Shown: in pieces, positions 22,101-31,776 of the stretch
Numbering within the stretch: the first letter of the stretch is position 1
How the letters are laid out: each line of letters begins with the position of its first letter
From: Microglena sp. YARC
Lineage: Eukaryota > Chlorophyta > Chlorophyceae > Chlamydomonadales > Chlamydomonadaceae
Reading direction: 5' to 3'
NCBI GenBank assembly: GCA_022414725.1
Contig: CM039462.1
Span: forward strand, 177,455,900-177,519,899
DNA: 64,000 bases
The notes under the pieces: generated by a model
What the model was told of the DNA's origin: nothing
Database searches by the model: none
Seen by the model: only the letters and a program-made list of their open reading frames with translations
Position numbers and translations under genes: made by a program

Positions 22101-23525
22101 TCACATCTTATCCTCTTGCCCTATCATCTCCACATCCTTTCTTGCCTTCCTCACATCTCGTTCACTTGCCCTCTGTGAGGTCTCTTCTTATCTTACTATG
22201 GACGCCTTCCTCACCCCATCTCCTCACCACTTCACCGCCTAGCACCATCTCCTCACCACCCCACCACCTCCTCACATCTCATTCACTTGTCCTCTGTGAG
22301 GTCTCCTCTTATCTTGCTATGGCCGCCCTCCTCACATCATCTCCTCACCATCTCTTTCACCATCTACTTACCAAGTCACCACCTAGCACCATCAAGTCAC
22401 CACCTAGCACCACCACCTCACCACCTAGCACCATCAAGTCACCAACTAGCACCATCAAGTCACCACCTAGCACCATCAAGTCACCACCTAGCACCATCTC
22501 CTCACCACCTCACCACCACCTCACTATCACTCCATCGGTCCCACACAGGATTGCATCCTCATCACCTCACCACCCAGCACCACCACCTCACCATCACTCC
22601 ATCGATCCCACACATGTTCGCATCCTCACCACTTCCTCATCACCTAGCATTACCACCTCACCACCTCACCACCTCCTCATCACCTCACCACCTAGCACCA
22701 CCACCTCACCATCACTCCATCGATCCCACACATGTTCGCATCTAGGACAGTGTCACGACCTTTTCCCAAGTGCCCCAGCCTTGTCTTTGTGAGGTCTCCT
22801 CTTATCTTTGTATGAGCGCCTTCCTCACATCATCTCCTCATCATCTAACCATCTCCTCACCACCTTCTCGATACCTCACCATCTATCTCCTCACCACCTA
22901 GCACCACCTAGCACCATCACTGCCACCGCCTCACCACCTAGCACCACCACCTCACCATCACTCCATCAATCCCACGCAGGATCGCATCATGGACAGTGTC
23001 AGGACCTTCTCCCAGGTGCCTCAGCCTTGTCTTTGTGAGGTCTCCTCTTATCTTTGTATGAGCGCCTTCCTCACATCATCTCCTCACCATCTAACCATCT
23101 CCTCACCACCTTCTCAATTGCTCACCATCTATCTCCTCACCACCTCAATACCACCTCCTTACCACCTCACCATCTAGCACCACCACCTCACCACCTCACC
23201 ACCTCCTCATCACCTCACCACCAACTCACCATCTCCTCACCATCACTTTGTCGATCCCCTGCAGGATCGTATCCAGGACAGTGTCTCGACCGTTCTCCAA
23301 GTGCCTCAGCCTCAATGCGTGACCCCCAACTCAGGTGGTGTTTCCAGGCCAGATGGACTGCCCACACTGAAGTCAAAGCCGGGTATCATATCTCCCAACC
23401 CATCTCCCCACACGTCTACTTTGGCTGTACCCCTTGGTAATCCTCAACAAGCAATGCCCTCGGGCTGCTTCAGTTTTGCATCCCTGATGGGCTCCCTGGG
23501 GTTTACGGCTAAGAAGGTTGACTAG
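11720..23525 (+). CDS. CDKL-like CMGC protein kinase, left copy (exon 6 frameshift)
   Basis: Exons: 1 11720-11743, 2 12144-12174, 3 13788-13868, 4 14639-14883, 5 18682-18818, 6 19217-19467, 7 20970-21795, 8 23265-23525 (stop TAG 23523-23525). All junctions are GT-AG. Subdomains in order: glycine loop [20 protein letters not shown] (alpha-C Glu), [10 protein letters not shown] hinge, HRDLKPSN catalytic loop, CDLG in place of DFG, YTPY activation motif, [14 protein letters not shown], then [16 protein letters not shown] (subdomain XI) and a Ser/Pro/Ala-rich tail. Exon 6 is 251 nt against 252 in the inverted copy: one base is missing near 19384-19387 and the frame stops at 19422. Without correction the product would lose the C-lobe end and tail. 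Exons 5, 7 and 8 remain open, so the lesion is either recent or a sequence error. Introns 4 and 7 are swollen by transposons and minisatellites. Confidence 0.78.
13952..14043 (-). mobile_element. SINE fragment in intron 3, unit 4
   Basis: Target duplications at 13934-13951 and 14044-14061; copied with the tandem unit. Confidence 0.7.
14390..14548 (+). repeat. Intron 1 fragment and duplicated exon 4 start inside intron 3
   Basis: 14390-14475 resembles the 3' half of intron 1 of this gene (CTTGCCTCCTC, GATATCAC, TTGTTGTCGA). 14476-14548 duplicates the true exon 4 acceptor region at 14601-14673: acceptor tgtgtag then GTTCAAGCAATTTCACTTCC to GCGAGAG, after which homology ends. The duplicate keeps an AG but has no obvious downstream donor. 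Confidence 0.65.
14894..15088. mobile_element. Probable short insertion just inside intron 4
   Basis: Absent from the inverted copy, where the donor reads directly into GTGAGTGCCAACCACC. Flanked by GAGTGCCA (14886-14893) and TAGTGCCA (15089-15096), matching at 7 of 8 bases, and beginning CAGGGATAAT. An 8-bp flanking repeat suggests hAT, but the right end does not pair with the left, so the class is tentative. Confidence 0.4.
15099..15298. mobile_element. Fold-back element with CACTG...CAGTG ends, left intron 4
   Basis: Starts CACTGTTTCTTTTGGGCTAC and ends with the near-complement GTAGCCCAGAAAAGAAACAGTG (shown in parts: GTAGCCCAGAAAAG, AAACAGTG); subterminal GCAGCTTC/GCCAGCTCC motifs also pair. 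CACTG ends recall CACTA-type elements, but no clear target duplication is seen. Related copies at 35642-35842 and 40742-40944. Confidence 0.5.
15460..15560 (+). pseudogene. Degenerate HRD mini-exon duplicate 1 (left intron 4)
   Basis: ATGCATCGCGATCTGAAGCC gives [10 protein letters not shown], then HVHHIHRM and a stop, followed by TACCATAGTGCTGTTGGGC, which resembles the exon 6 start. No acceptor AG directly before it. Confidence 0.6.
15661..15867. mobile_element. hAT-type MITE in left intron 4
   Basis: 207 bp with ends CAGGGC and GCCCTC and a perfect 8-bp target duplication AATCAATC (15653-15660, 15868-15875). No coding capacity. Absent from the right arm. Confidence 0.7.
15888..16994. mobile_element. 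TA-flanked non-autonomous DNA transposon in left intron 4
   Basis: Perfect 27-bp terminal inverted repeats beginning CCGTACTGCTCTCAAAATTT, flanked by TA on each side (15886-15887, 16995-16996), as in Tc1/mariner-type insertions. Subterminal ACCGTCAAAT motifs recur in both halves. It hosts the nested hAT MITE at 16598-16792. No transposase frame. Confidence 0.7.
16598..16792. mobile_element. Small hAT MITE, copy 1 (nested)
   Basis: 195 bp, ends CAGGGTAATTCAAA and TTTGAAGTACCCTG, perfect 8-bp duplication CTTGAAAC (16590-16597, 16793-16800). The interior is built from repeated GCGC/TTTTTGCGC motifs. Same family as 26943-27126 in opposite orientation. Confidence 0.85.
17004..18174. mobile_element. 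hAT-type element, 1.17 kb, left intron 4
   Basis: Terminal inverted repeat CAGGGTTTTTCCTAAGG against CAGGGTTTTTCTTAGGG, flanked by ATCATCAT (16996-17003) and ATCATCAG (18175-18182), 7 of 8 matching. The interior has GTGCGATT repeats near the right end and no recognisable transposase. A 143-codon frame at 17419-17850 is not recognised. Confidence 0.65.
18265..18372 (+). pseudogene. Chimeric HRD-to-APE mini-exon (left intron 4)
   Basis: Reads in one open frame from LKPSNVL through an 11-residue linker ([11 protein letters not shown]) to [13 protein letters not shown]. It thus joins the catalytic-loop start of exon 5 to the APE start of exon 6 with the DLG/activation segment missing. The HRD itself has decayed (ATTGTGATC). 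Part of a family of such duplicates in both arms. Confidence 0.6.
18473..18572 (+). pseudogene. HRN mini-exon duplicate next to true exon 5 (left)
   Basis: Preceded by an intact accag acceptor identical to that of true exon 5; reads [12 protein letters not shown] (Asp to Asn at the catalytic base), then [13 protein letters not shown]. The APE-like part has lost about nine bases. Followed by a CA repeat, then by the real exon 5 at 18682. Confidence 0.62.
19016..19200 (+). repeat. CT-rich microsatellite field before left exon 6
   Basis: CCTCC/CTCT/CATC runs including a 30-nt CT run; forms a long pyrimidine tract upstream of the acceptor at 19216. The right arm has a shorter purine-strand equivalent at about 34545-34620. 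Confidence 0.85.
19780..20935 (+). repeat. CCCTCACCCACAA-type minisatellite in left intron 6
   Basis: About 1.15 kb of imperfect CTCACCCTCCCACAACCCT and CACTCCACCCTCACCCACAA units ending 34 bp before the exon 7 acceptor. The inverted copy has only about 150 bp of it (33720-33870). The long open frames here (up to 391 codons) are repeat translations. Confidence 0.9.
22733..22792 (+). pseudogene. Decayed duplicate of the terminal exon start
   Basis: GTTCGCATCTAGGACAGTGT through CTTTGTGAG, homologous to 22980-23039, with an in-frame TAG and no acceptor AG. Confidence 0.5.
22980..23039 (+). pseudogene. Cassette-like duplicate of the terminal exon start
   Basis: Acceptor cccacgcag, then exactly 60 nt in frame ([20 protein letters not shown]) and a GT (gtctcc). 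It duplicates the start of exon 8 ([18 protein letters not shown]). Length and phase would allow inclusion between exons 7 and 8 without a frameshift; the donor is weak. Confidence 0.45.
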
Positions 23526-24803
23526 GGTCCTGCCAAAGCTGCACCCATGTCGGTCTAGGTCAGGGGTTTGTATGTGTCAGAATCCGATTTGTGTGTCTTC
23601 TTGACGGTTTTTTGTGCTAGATTAGTTATTCAGATATATTGCGCTTGCATGTTTTCGCTTTAGCCCCCTCTGGACCCCCCAGGGGTCCCGGGGCTGAAGC
23701 CCTAGGTTCCCCCGTGTCTCTCTCCGCCGTCTGTCCGCCGTCCGCTGTCCCTCTGTCCGACAGATATCCAGTTTGAACGATTCCGACCACCTCCGAACCC
23801 ACAAATATTGCTCATAGTTGGAGTGCGCATGACTAGAGTTATCAGCATCGCAGTGGTCAAAATCATTCGCAAAAATTGTTCAATGTTTGTAGCTCTATTC
23901 GGCTACGAGTAGCTACTTCCTCCACTACTTCCAAAACTCCCTGCCGGTGACTGCTAAAGCGATTTTGAGACCTGGGTGCTAGTCCTGCATTGCAAGTTGC
24001 TATGAGCAGCAGCTTGTCCTGATGCATGTGGCTAGTAGCTACTAGCTGAGACCTGGGTGCTAGTCCCACATTGCAAGTTGCTACGAGCAGCAGCTTGTCC
24101 TGCAATGCCAGTGGTTTGAGGCCGGGCTTTTATTTTCGGCTTTTGCTGCCAGCTTCTAGTCTGATCCTTGAGCCAGCCACTGGGCTAAGCCCTAAGATTT
24201 CAGTAGTTCTGGAAAGCTGATTGTGTCAGCTTCAACGAGCACTAAGTCGTGTTATGTTGGGCTGGATAGCAAGTCAGGGGAGCTGCGTAGAAGCTGCTGG
24301 TGGTAGCAGAAATAGCCATGAGTACTTGCAGGATATACGAGGATGGTCGATGTCCATGTGTGACAGTAATTCGTAAATAGTACGCCTTATTGCAAGGTGT
24401 GCTGTTAAGGGGGGCAGCTTGTTTGATTTCACTGGGGCCAACCACCAACGTGTCCAACAGGAATCATAGTATTGCATTTAATTTGCGCGATCAATGTAGT
24501 GGAGGCTGGTGGGGACGAACATATATTTTAGCTGTGGTTCAATGTATCAGCTTGAATATATTGGATTGGATCGTCACTCAGATGTATAAGCTTGTCCAGG
24601 TCACGGTCTATGATTTGAAGAGATTCTTAATGTACTCCCTCTGTGCCCCTTTTCCCCCTCTGTGCGAGGGAGTTGACGAAGGGCAGTGCAGGATCTGCGG
24701 GATTTCTTCTATTTGTTTAGTGCGCGTAGACTGATGTACTCCCTCAATGGTGTTGTGCACGATCCCAGTGTGACATGCACTTCATTGCTTAACCATGACC
24801 TGT

Positions 24804-24839
<36 letters not shown>

Positions 24840-25650
24840 TGGGGGAGGGACGGCATAATTATGAATCCGGGACCAAGAGGGTTTCAGCTACAACGACCCA
24901 TTTCCTTCCGCGGACACACACACACACACTGGGTATTTAAATAGTGTTTGCTCACTTTGACTAGTTACTTAGTGTGGGAGCAACGTTTGGGGCTTGGCGG
25001 GTCGTAGCTTGGGTTTTCGGCTTGTGCGTGTTTTCTCGATGTTTGAACATGCCTGGTATCAGCAACCCGACCTGGGCCGCACCCACATGGTTCAGGCAGG
25101 GCTGCAGTACTGAATGGTACTCATTAGTTTTTAGCACTTCAACTTGTGGGAGTACCGCTGTGGATGATGATGATGATGTCGATGAGCACTGTTTTTTCCC
25201 GGCTACGAGCAGCAGCTTCTAGGCAGCTCCCTGGGCTGGCTAATCTGCCAATCCTAAAGCAACCTAGTGCACCTTGAAGCTGACATTATCACCTTTCTAA
25301 CGCTGCTGAATTTGTAAGTCTTGGCCTAGTGGCTGGCTTAGGGAGCTGCCTTGCTTTCCTTCACTTAGTTTCTTCATTGTCTTTTAACACCGTATGGCTG
25401 ACCTACGCGTGTGATCCAATGGTCTATCAACTTAAAACAAAATACCATATGGCGTAGTTATGTGTGTCCTTGATGATTCATACTCTAGGAGGTTACCTGA
25501 GGAGGGTTGCCACATGTGATCTACAATTTGAATTGTTGGTTGTTTTTCAGCCAACCCTGGGCTGCTCGCCGTCTTCCAATCCCAAGAACTTGAACTTGGT
25601 CGCACAGGTTCAGCCAGTAATTTGGCTGCTCGCCGTCGCCGCATACACTT
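23526..25650. repeat. Inner left arm of the inverted duplication (3' flank)
   Basis: No gene seen. Patches recur inverted at 27.46-31.77 kb: for example 24720-24780 against 30055-30120, 25055-25085 against 29310-29345 and 25480-25500 against 27720-27745. It contains a 33-nt poly-C run (24805-24837), which is not a C run on the other arm, and scattered GCAGCTTC/GCAGCTCC fold-back remnants. Confidence 0.7.
24805..24837 (+). repeat. Poly-C tract, 33 nt
   Basis: Uninterrupted C run. Others in the window include 28785-28806 (22), 35210-35238 (29, as G) and three to four in 59-60.5 kb. Confidence 0.9.
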
Positions 25651-26698
25651 ACACACAAGCAGGTGCTAGCTGGCTTGACCCCGAGTATGTTGGCCGTAGC
25701 TGGAGTATGTTGGCGCTAACTTCTGTCTCTAGCTGGCCGAACTTCTGCCAAGGTGTCAAGTTAGCCTATTAGACATTTCAGCCAAGTCCCCAGCCCGAGA
25801 CTCCTCTGCACTCTGAACAACCCCCACCACGGTGTTTTTCAACACCTTCGATTATCAAGAAATAAAGGGTGTGAGGGATAAGACCGGAATCGAGGAGACC
25901 TAAAAAATTGCGTTTTTTTGAAGAAAGCAAGAAATCATTTAAACCTGGTTTCTCAAGCTGAAAACTACATAAGGATACCTCTACGTGATTATCGGATGTG
26001 CAACTAAGCAAGTGAATCGTCTGAGTAGCACTCAAATCTAACTGGGATGTGCCGGCTTGGCATGAACTTGGTTACATGCTTACACGTCTCCACATTATCA
26101 TATCATAAACGTAGAACGTAGAAACTGAGCTCTCGAAACTGTATCGGGAAACTGATTTATCGGAACTGTGCTTTCACGAAATGACTTCAACTGGGCTTAA
26201 TAAAAAAACAGAGCGATTTACAAATAGAGGCACGGAGATCAAGCTTGGAGCCAAGGAATGGACCTTGGACTTGACCTTGGTTACATGGCCTTGAACTAAA
26301 GAAGTGGGACCCCGTACACAGCACCCACTGAGGATTCAGAGAGAAAGGTGGAGAAAATCCTACAGAAAGTAGAAAGTTCACGTTGGAAACGCGGGGAAGC
26401 ATGGGGCAATCAGATACGCGTCCTAGATAGAGATGAAAGCTCGGGATCATGAGGAAGGAAGAATACTGTTTACCAGACTGGCAGACTTGAATGTCCTCCT
26501 CATGGGATTACATCACACGTTAAAGTCTAGGGATGAGAGTGGGAAACCTGAGATGCATACTTGTCTTATCCGAGACATACCTCACAAGTTTGTGCGTTAT
26601 ACACTGATATCTCTAGATGTATAACTTCCTCTCAATACCTAAAAGTGGAAACTGATGGATGGAATCGCCCACTTGTTCCTTGGAAGTACCGAGTGTGT

Positions 26699-26811
26699 TA
26701 GGTCGTCGTCAACCGCGATGGTAGCTTGTCCAGTTGAGGTAGGAGACCGCTCCCCACCCGCATACGACGGGCTCCCTTGACTCCACGCCCCACCAGGCGT
26801 TATCATTATTT
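26699..26811 (+). mobile_element. SINE, 5'-truncated copy
   Basis: 113 bp homologous to the body of 55733-55925 (ATGGTAGCTT-TCCAG, GGCTCCCT, CCACCAGGCGTT), flanked by the 12-bp duplication TACCGAGTGTGT (26687-26698, 26812-26823). The 3' end is ...GGCGTTATCATTATTTT without poly-A. Confidence 0.75.
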
Positions 26812-26942
26812 TACCGAGTGTGTCACCTATGTCACTACGTGATTCTGGAATCGATCAAGATTAACACCGTGGTCTTTGGATGTACTGGCGAGTGACGAAG
26901 CCTTACTGAATTTGAGAAGCAAGTGTCAAAACCTGAATACGG

Positions 26943-27126
26943 CAGGGTACTTCAAATGGCCAAATTGGCCAACGCTTTAGCGGACTTGAAAAAAAAAACT
27001 GCGCTTTGTAGTGCAAAAAGCGCAAAAAATGCTTGCAGCGCCCACAAGGGGTTGAAAAAACTGCGCTTAAAGCGCAGAGGGAGTCAAAAAGTCGGCGCTC
27101 AAAAGCGCGCGCTTTGAATTACCCTG
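26943..27126. mobile_element. Small hAT MITE, copy 2
   Basis: 184 bp, ends CAGGGTACTTCAAA and TTTGAATTACCCTG, perfect 8-bp duplication GAATACGG (26935-26942, 27127-27134). It lies in the unpaired centre of the inverted duplication; its different target site shows an insertion independent of copy 1. Confidence 0.85.
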
Positions 27127-27449
27127 GAATACGGTACCTGATTTCCCAATCTGACAGTAAAATGATCATCACATTACCTGATGTGCAATCCAGAAGTTTA
27201 AAGTCAAGCAAAGCTTCATTTATTAATCCATGAATGTATGAAGTGACTGGATCAAGTATTTTTTATATGTTTGACTAAAAGTGACTGTAGCTAGCTCCGG
27301 CTTGCGCTGTGGTGTCCTTAACTTCACGTCCTGTGAGTAACTGTATTACACGGATGATACAATTTCACTACCGGTTTTGTTTTTTACTGGTATTGTTTTT
27401 AATCGTCCATAGCTGCTTTGCTCGCTTTTACATTTTCATGGTGAAAACT

Positions 27450-30400
27450 ATAACTGCCGTTCACTGCGAGCAGCCAAGTTGCTGGCTGAAGCTGTGCAAC
27501 CAAGTTCAAGTTCTTGGGATTGGAAGACGGCAAGCAGTCCAGATGAACAAGTTATATGCAGCGTCGCCTGCGACGCTAAAAATGGCGGAGAGTGATCGCT
27601 AGGGAGCGACAGGTGGCAACGGAAGCGAGTTAGTTACGAGGCCGTTGGCTGACGTGTCGGGCTTCATCACGGTCAGATGGATGGATGGATGGTCGGACGG
27701 ACAAATGGCCACTAACACTCCTCAGGTAACCTCCTAGAGTATGGATCATCAAGGACACATGGTATTTAAAGAAAGTTGATAAACGATTGAATACGGTTGC
27801 ATAGGTCTGCCTACGGTATTAGAAGACAATGTAGAAACTAAGTGAAGCTATAACCCTGAACCATTGAATCACTAGCACAGGTCAGCCATACGGTATTAAA
27901 TGACAGCGAAGAAACTAAGATGAGGAAAGCAAAGCAGCTCACTAAGCCAGCCATTAGGCTAATCCTCACAAATTCTGAAAGCTGATTACGTCAGCTTCAA
28001 GGTGCACTAGGTTGCTTTAGGTTTGGCAGATTAGCCAGCCTGGGGAGCTGCTTAGCCCAGGTAGCTAGCTCAGGCCTACCCCAGGGGCCTAACCCTGGTG
28101 GAAGTTACCTAGTCAGAAAGGACTGAAGGTGACCCCTGGACCAACTGTAAGTACAACAGTGCAAGCCCAAGCCAGAAAGTACGACAGTTGCTTCCTCGTT
28201 CCAACTTCCACCAGGGGTCAAGATGGGCACCACACAGGCTTAGTTTGTTGATTTGTTGATGGCATGGACGAAATAGGTTTAACAAAACCGCGTTCGTCTG
28301 CGACACCCGTGTTAAGACAGCACAGTTTGCTCGGTCTCTTCCGACCAAGGGAAGTCGTGGACTCGTGGCAACAACAACGACCGATGCTGCTGGTGCTTGT
28401 TTGTCAAGCGTCTTCAAGCCAGTTGCGGCTACTCCTTTGAACCCCGTTAGAACAGCCATGCGACTAAGCGACGCTATACACACCACCCACCCCTCTTCCA
28501 ACGTCCTACCAAAACACCATCACTATATTTAGTCATCCACTTCATGGGAGAAGTTGGACCTTGGGCGTGGCCCCCTCCCCCTCAACCCCTGTGCTGATGG
28601 CTAGGCCCTGCCTTAGGGAAATTGCTGCGGCTGAGGTCTAGGCCATACTGGCACCAGAGGTTGCACCAAGAGAGGAGACAGGTGTGGTGAGGATAGTTAT
28701 GTGTTTGTGTCTGTCTTGCGCTTGCGTGTGTACATGCATGGACAAACTGACTTGTGTAAAATAAAATGCATGTTTTCTCATAGACCCCCCCCCCCCCCCC
28801 CCCCCCAAATGCTGACACCACGGTTGATTTTATCACATTTTGCACGACATAATCAAGCAGACGTTTTTCTTATGATGCGCAAGGAATGTGTTTTGATGAT
28901 AACTTAATAGTGACTATGGTTAGAATTGTACGCTTACCGGGCTCGGTTGTAGTACTAGACTAGTGTTGACTATTCTGTACAATTAGAGGCTTGACAAAAT
29001 TGTCACAGACCAGTGTAACTTATGGCATCCATGTGCAAAATGCATGTTTTCAAATCCCCCGCCCAAAAAAACAATCCTGGGGGGCTACGCCCCCAGGACC
29101 CCCCTATAAGGGAGCGGCGCTTAGCGCTATACATGATGAGCCTGTGCTCGCCACTTGTGGCTCCCAAATTGGCCTGAAAATTCCTGAAATAAAAACACTG
29201 CTGCTCGTAACTGAAAATAAAGCAGTGCTCATCAACATCATCATCATCATCCACAGCGGTTGAAATGCTAAAATCTAATGAGTTCCTTGAAGTACTGCAG
29301 CTCTGCCAGCATCGTGCGGGTGCGGCCCAGGTCGGGTTGCTGATACCAGGCTTGTAAAAACATCGAGAAAACACTCCACACCAAAGCCCCAAGCCGCCAA
29401 GTCCCGAAAGTCACTCCCATACTAAGTAACTAGTGAAAGCAAGCAAATCACAATCCACTAGCGTACCATATTTCCATATTTTGGAACAGCAATCAATTGT
29501 TAAGATTTGACTGGATGTGCCACAGACATTTAGTTGTGCTACAGCAATATTATGTGTGCTCCACTGGCGTACTATATTTTGCTGTAGTACAATACTTTAG
29601 TGCCTCTGTGTTTGGCGACACGAGGCAGCTTCTCTGGCTGGCTTTTCAGCCTAAACTGAAGCTATGTGGAAGCTGATGTAATCAGCATTCCAACAATGAT
29701 CAGCTTCCCAGCACCCCTGGCCTGTTATCATAGATATCGAAGAAGACGAAAGACTCCACAATGCATAAGCAGGTGATCAGATCAAGATCAGGTCTGATCA
29801 GCATGATCATTAGGTGATCAGATCAAAATCTGGCATGTTCAGCACGCTCCAGGACCATATCATCAAATCAAGTCTGCTCTGTTCAGTCTTTCAAATATTA
29901 TGGCACTGCCAACTAACACAGCATCTAGACCACCCCTTTAAAGAGTGCCCCACTGGTGGTGGCACCATGGTGGCTGGGTAAAAAAAACTATTTAAATACC
30001 CAAGGGGTGAGTGGGGTGGGGTGGGTGGGTGTGAGGGGGTACATGTCATGCTTGAATAAAATGCATGTCACACTGGGATCGTGCACAACATCATTGAGGG
30101 AGTACATCAGTCTACGCAAGCTTAACCAAATAGAAGAATCCCGCAGATCCTGCACTGCCCTTCTTCAACTCCCTCACACAGACAAAGGGGGCACAGAAGG
30201 AGAGCATTCAGCTTCTCTTCAAATCATCGACCGTGTCCTGTACACATATACATTTTAGTAACAATCCAACCCAATTTATTCATGCTGCATGGGACTTGTT
30301 CACTGGAAATGCAACCCAACCAATGTATTTGTTGTCAGCTACACTGCGCCCATGTACTCAGTTATCACCTGATCAATATAGCTGACATTCGTGCTGCATG

Positions 30401-31776
30401 GAACTCGTCTGCTCTATCTTTAACTCCTCCACATTGTTGCTAACCAATGTTTTACTCCCCCATATTGTGTTAGCGATACAACCGAGCAATGGTCCACAAT
30501 CACCATCTGGACCAGATGAAGACTATTAACCATTGCCGGGTTGCATCACTGACACACTGACAATAGCCAAATATACTTTCATTTTCAATACATACTTTCG
30601 TCCCCACCAGCCCCAACTACATAGCATTACTATGATTCATGTTGCACACGTTGGTGGGTGCCCCCAGAGAATCACACAAGCTGCCCCCCCTTCATCAAAC
30701 CTCGCAATAAGGCGTACTATTTACGAATTACTCAAGCACATCGACATCACCCCCCTCAACCTAATGCCTCGTAATACGGCGTACTATTTACGGACTTCTG
30801 TCGCACATCGACATCGACCATTCTCATATATCCTCCAAGTACACAAGGCCTTTTTCAGCTACCAACCGCAGCTTCTATGCAGCTCCCTTGACTTGCAATT
30901 TAGCGACATCGAATACACACAGATATCCTCCAAATACACAAGGCTTTTCATATAGCTACAAGCAGCAGCTCCTTTGCAGCTACCCTGACTGCTTAGAATC
31001 TGCTATATATTTTATTAGACCCATCTATCCTCAAACCTACCAGGCTACGGTAAACGGCTTTTCTTTCCAGCTACCAGCAGCAGCTCCCAATGTCTCCACT
31101 GGAATGCCACCCAGCTACCAGCGGCAGCTTCAGGGTAGCTCCACTGGCTTGCCACCCAGCTACCAGCAGCAGCTTCCAGTTAGCTCCACTGGCTTGCCAT
31201 CCAGCTAACAACTACGTGCACCTGAAAACTGACAGAACCATATTTCCAATAATCTTGGAAATCTTAGGGCTCATCAAGGGGAATATAAAACTGTCAGGGT
31301 CTACCTAGGCACCTTATTGAACCTCAGACGAGACCTGGCAACGCGCTATGTTACCATCAGGTTCTACATATGAACCTTAATGGAGATCAGATAAGACCCT
31401 GACAATACGCATACTCTACCAATGCACCCTATTGGTGCTCTGGTAAAGTTTGTCAAACTAAGGAGGAAACCATGGTTAAACTGTGGCACACCTATGGTTA
31501 AACTATGGCACAACTATGGTTAAACTATGGTACAACTATGGTTGTACTATGGTTGAATTACGGCTGCTTTCACCATACAAGACAGATCCAATGGTAAGCA
31601 GAAGAGCCGCAGGGCAGTTCACCACTTGCTCGAGTTATGGAACAAGAAAACATGCAAACGCAATATATCTGATGGTCTAATCTGGCACAAGAGAACGCCC
31701 ATAAGACACACAAATCTGACTCTGACACAGACAAATCTCTGACCTAGACCGACATTGGTGTAGCTCTGGCAGGACC
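27450..31776. repeat. Inner right arm of the inverted duplication
   Basis: Inverted, diverged counterpart of 23.5-25.65 kb. No protein gene seen. It contains a GATC-rich stretch (29765-29850), a GC hairpin at about 29074-29100, a dispersed repeat at 29480-29545 shared inverted with 39095-39160, and tandem GCTACCAGCAGCAGCTTC units at 31060-31205. Confidence 0.65.
31471..31556 (+). repeat. ~21-bp tandem repeat (ATGGTTAAACTATGGCACAAC)
   Basis: Four imperfect units of CTATGGTTAAACTATGGCAC type; no coding meaning seen. Confidence 0.7.

Larger units (their letters stand above)
21800..23260 (+). repeat. Minisatellite-filled intron 7, left copy
   Basis: First CTCATCTCCACATCCTCCC-type units (21820-22150), then TCACCACCTAGCACCA units (22370-23240), broken by duplicated pieces of the terminal exon. 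Open frames of up to 285 codons are repeat translations. Confidence 0.88.
25650..27450. other. Unpaired centre of the inverted duplication
   Basis: About 1.8 kb without a visible inverted partner. It contains the SINE at 26699-26811 and hAT MITE copy 2; otherwise I see no gene. Confidence 0.6.

Noticed and set aside
21935..23525. Several Ser/His/Pro-rich frames of 76-285 codons
   Set aside because: Minisatellite translation in intron 7, except the last exon (23265-23525), which is used in the gene model.
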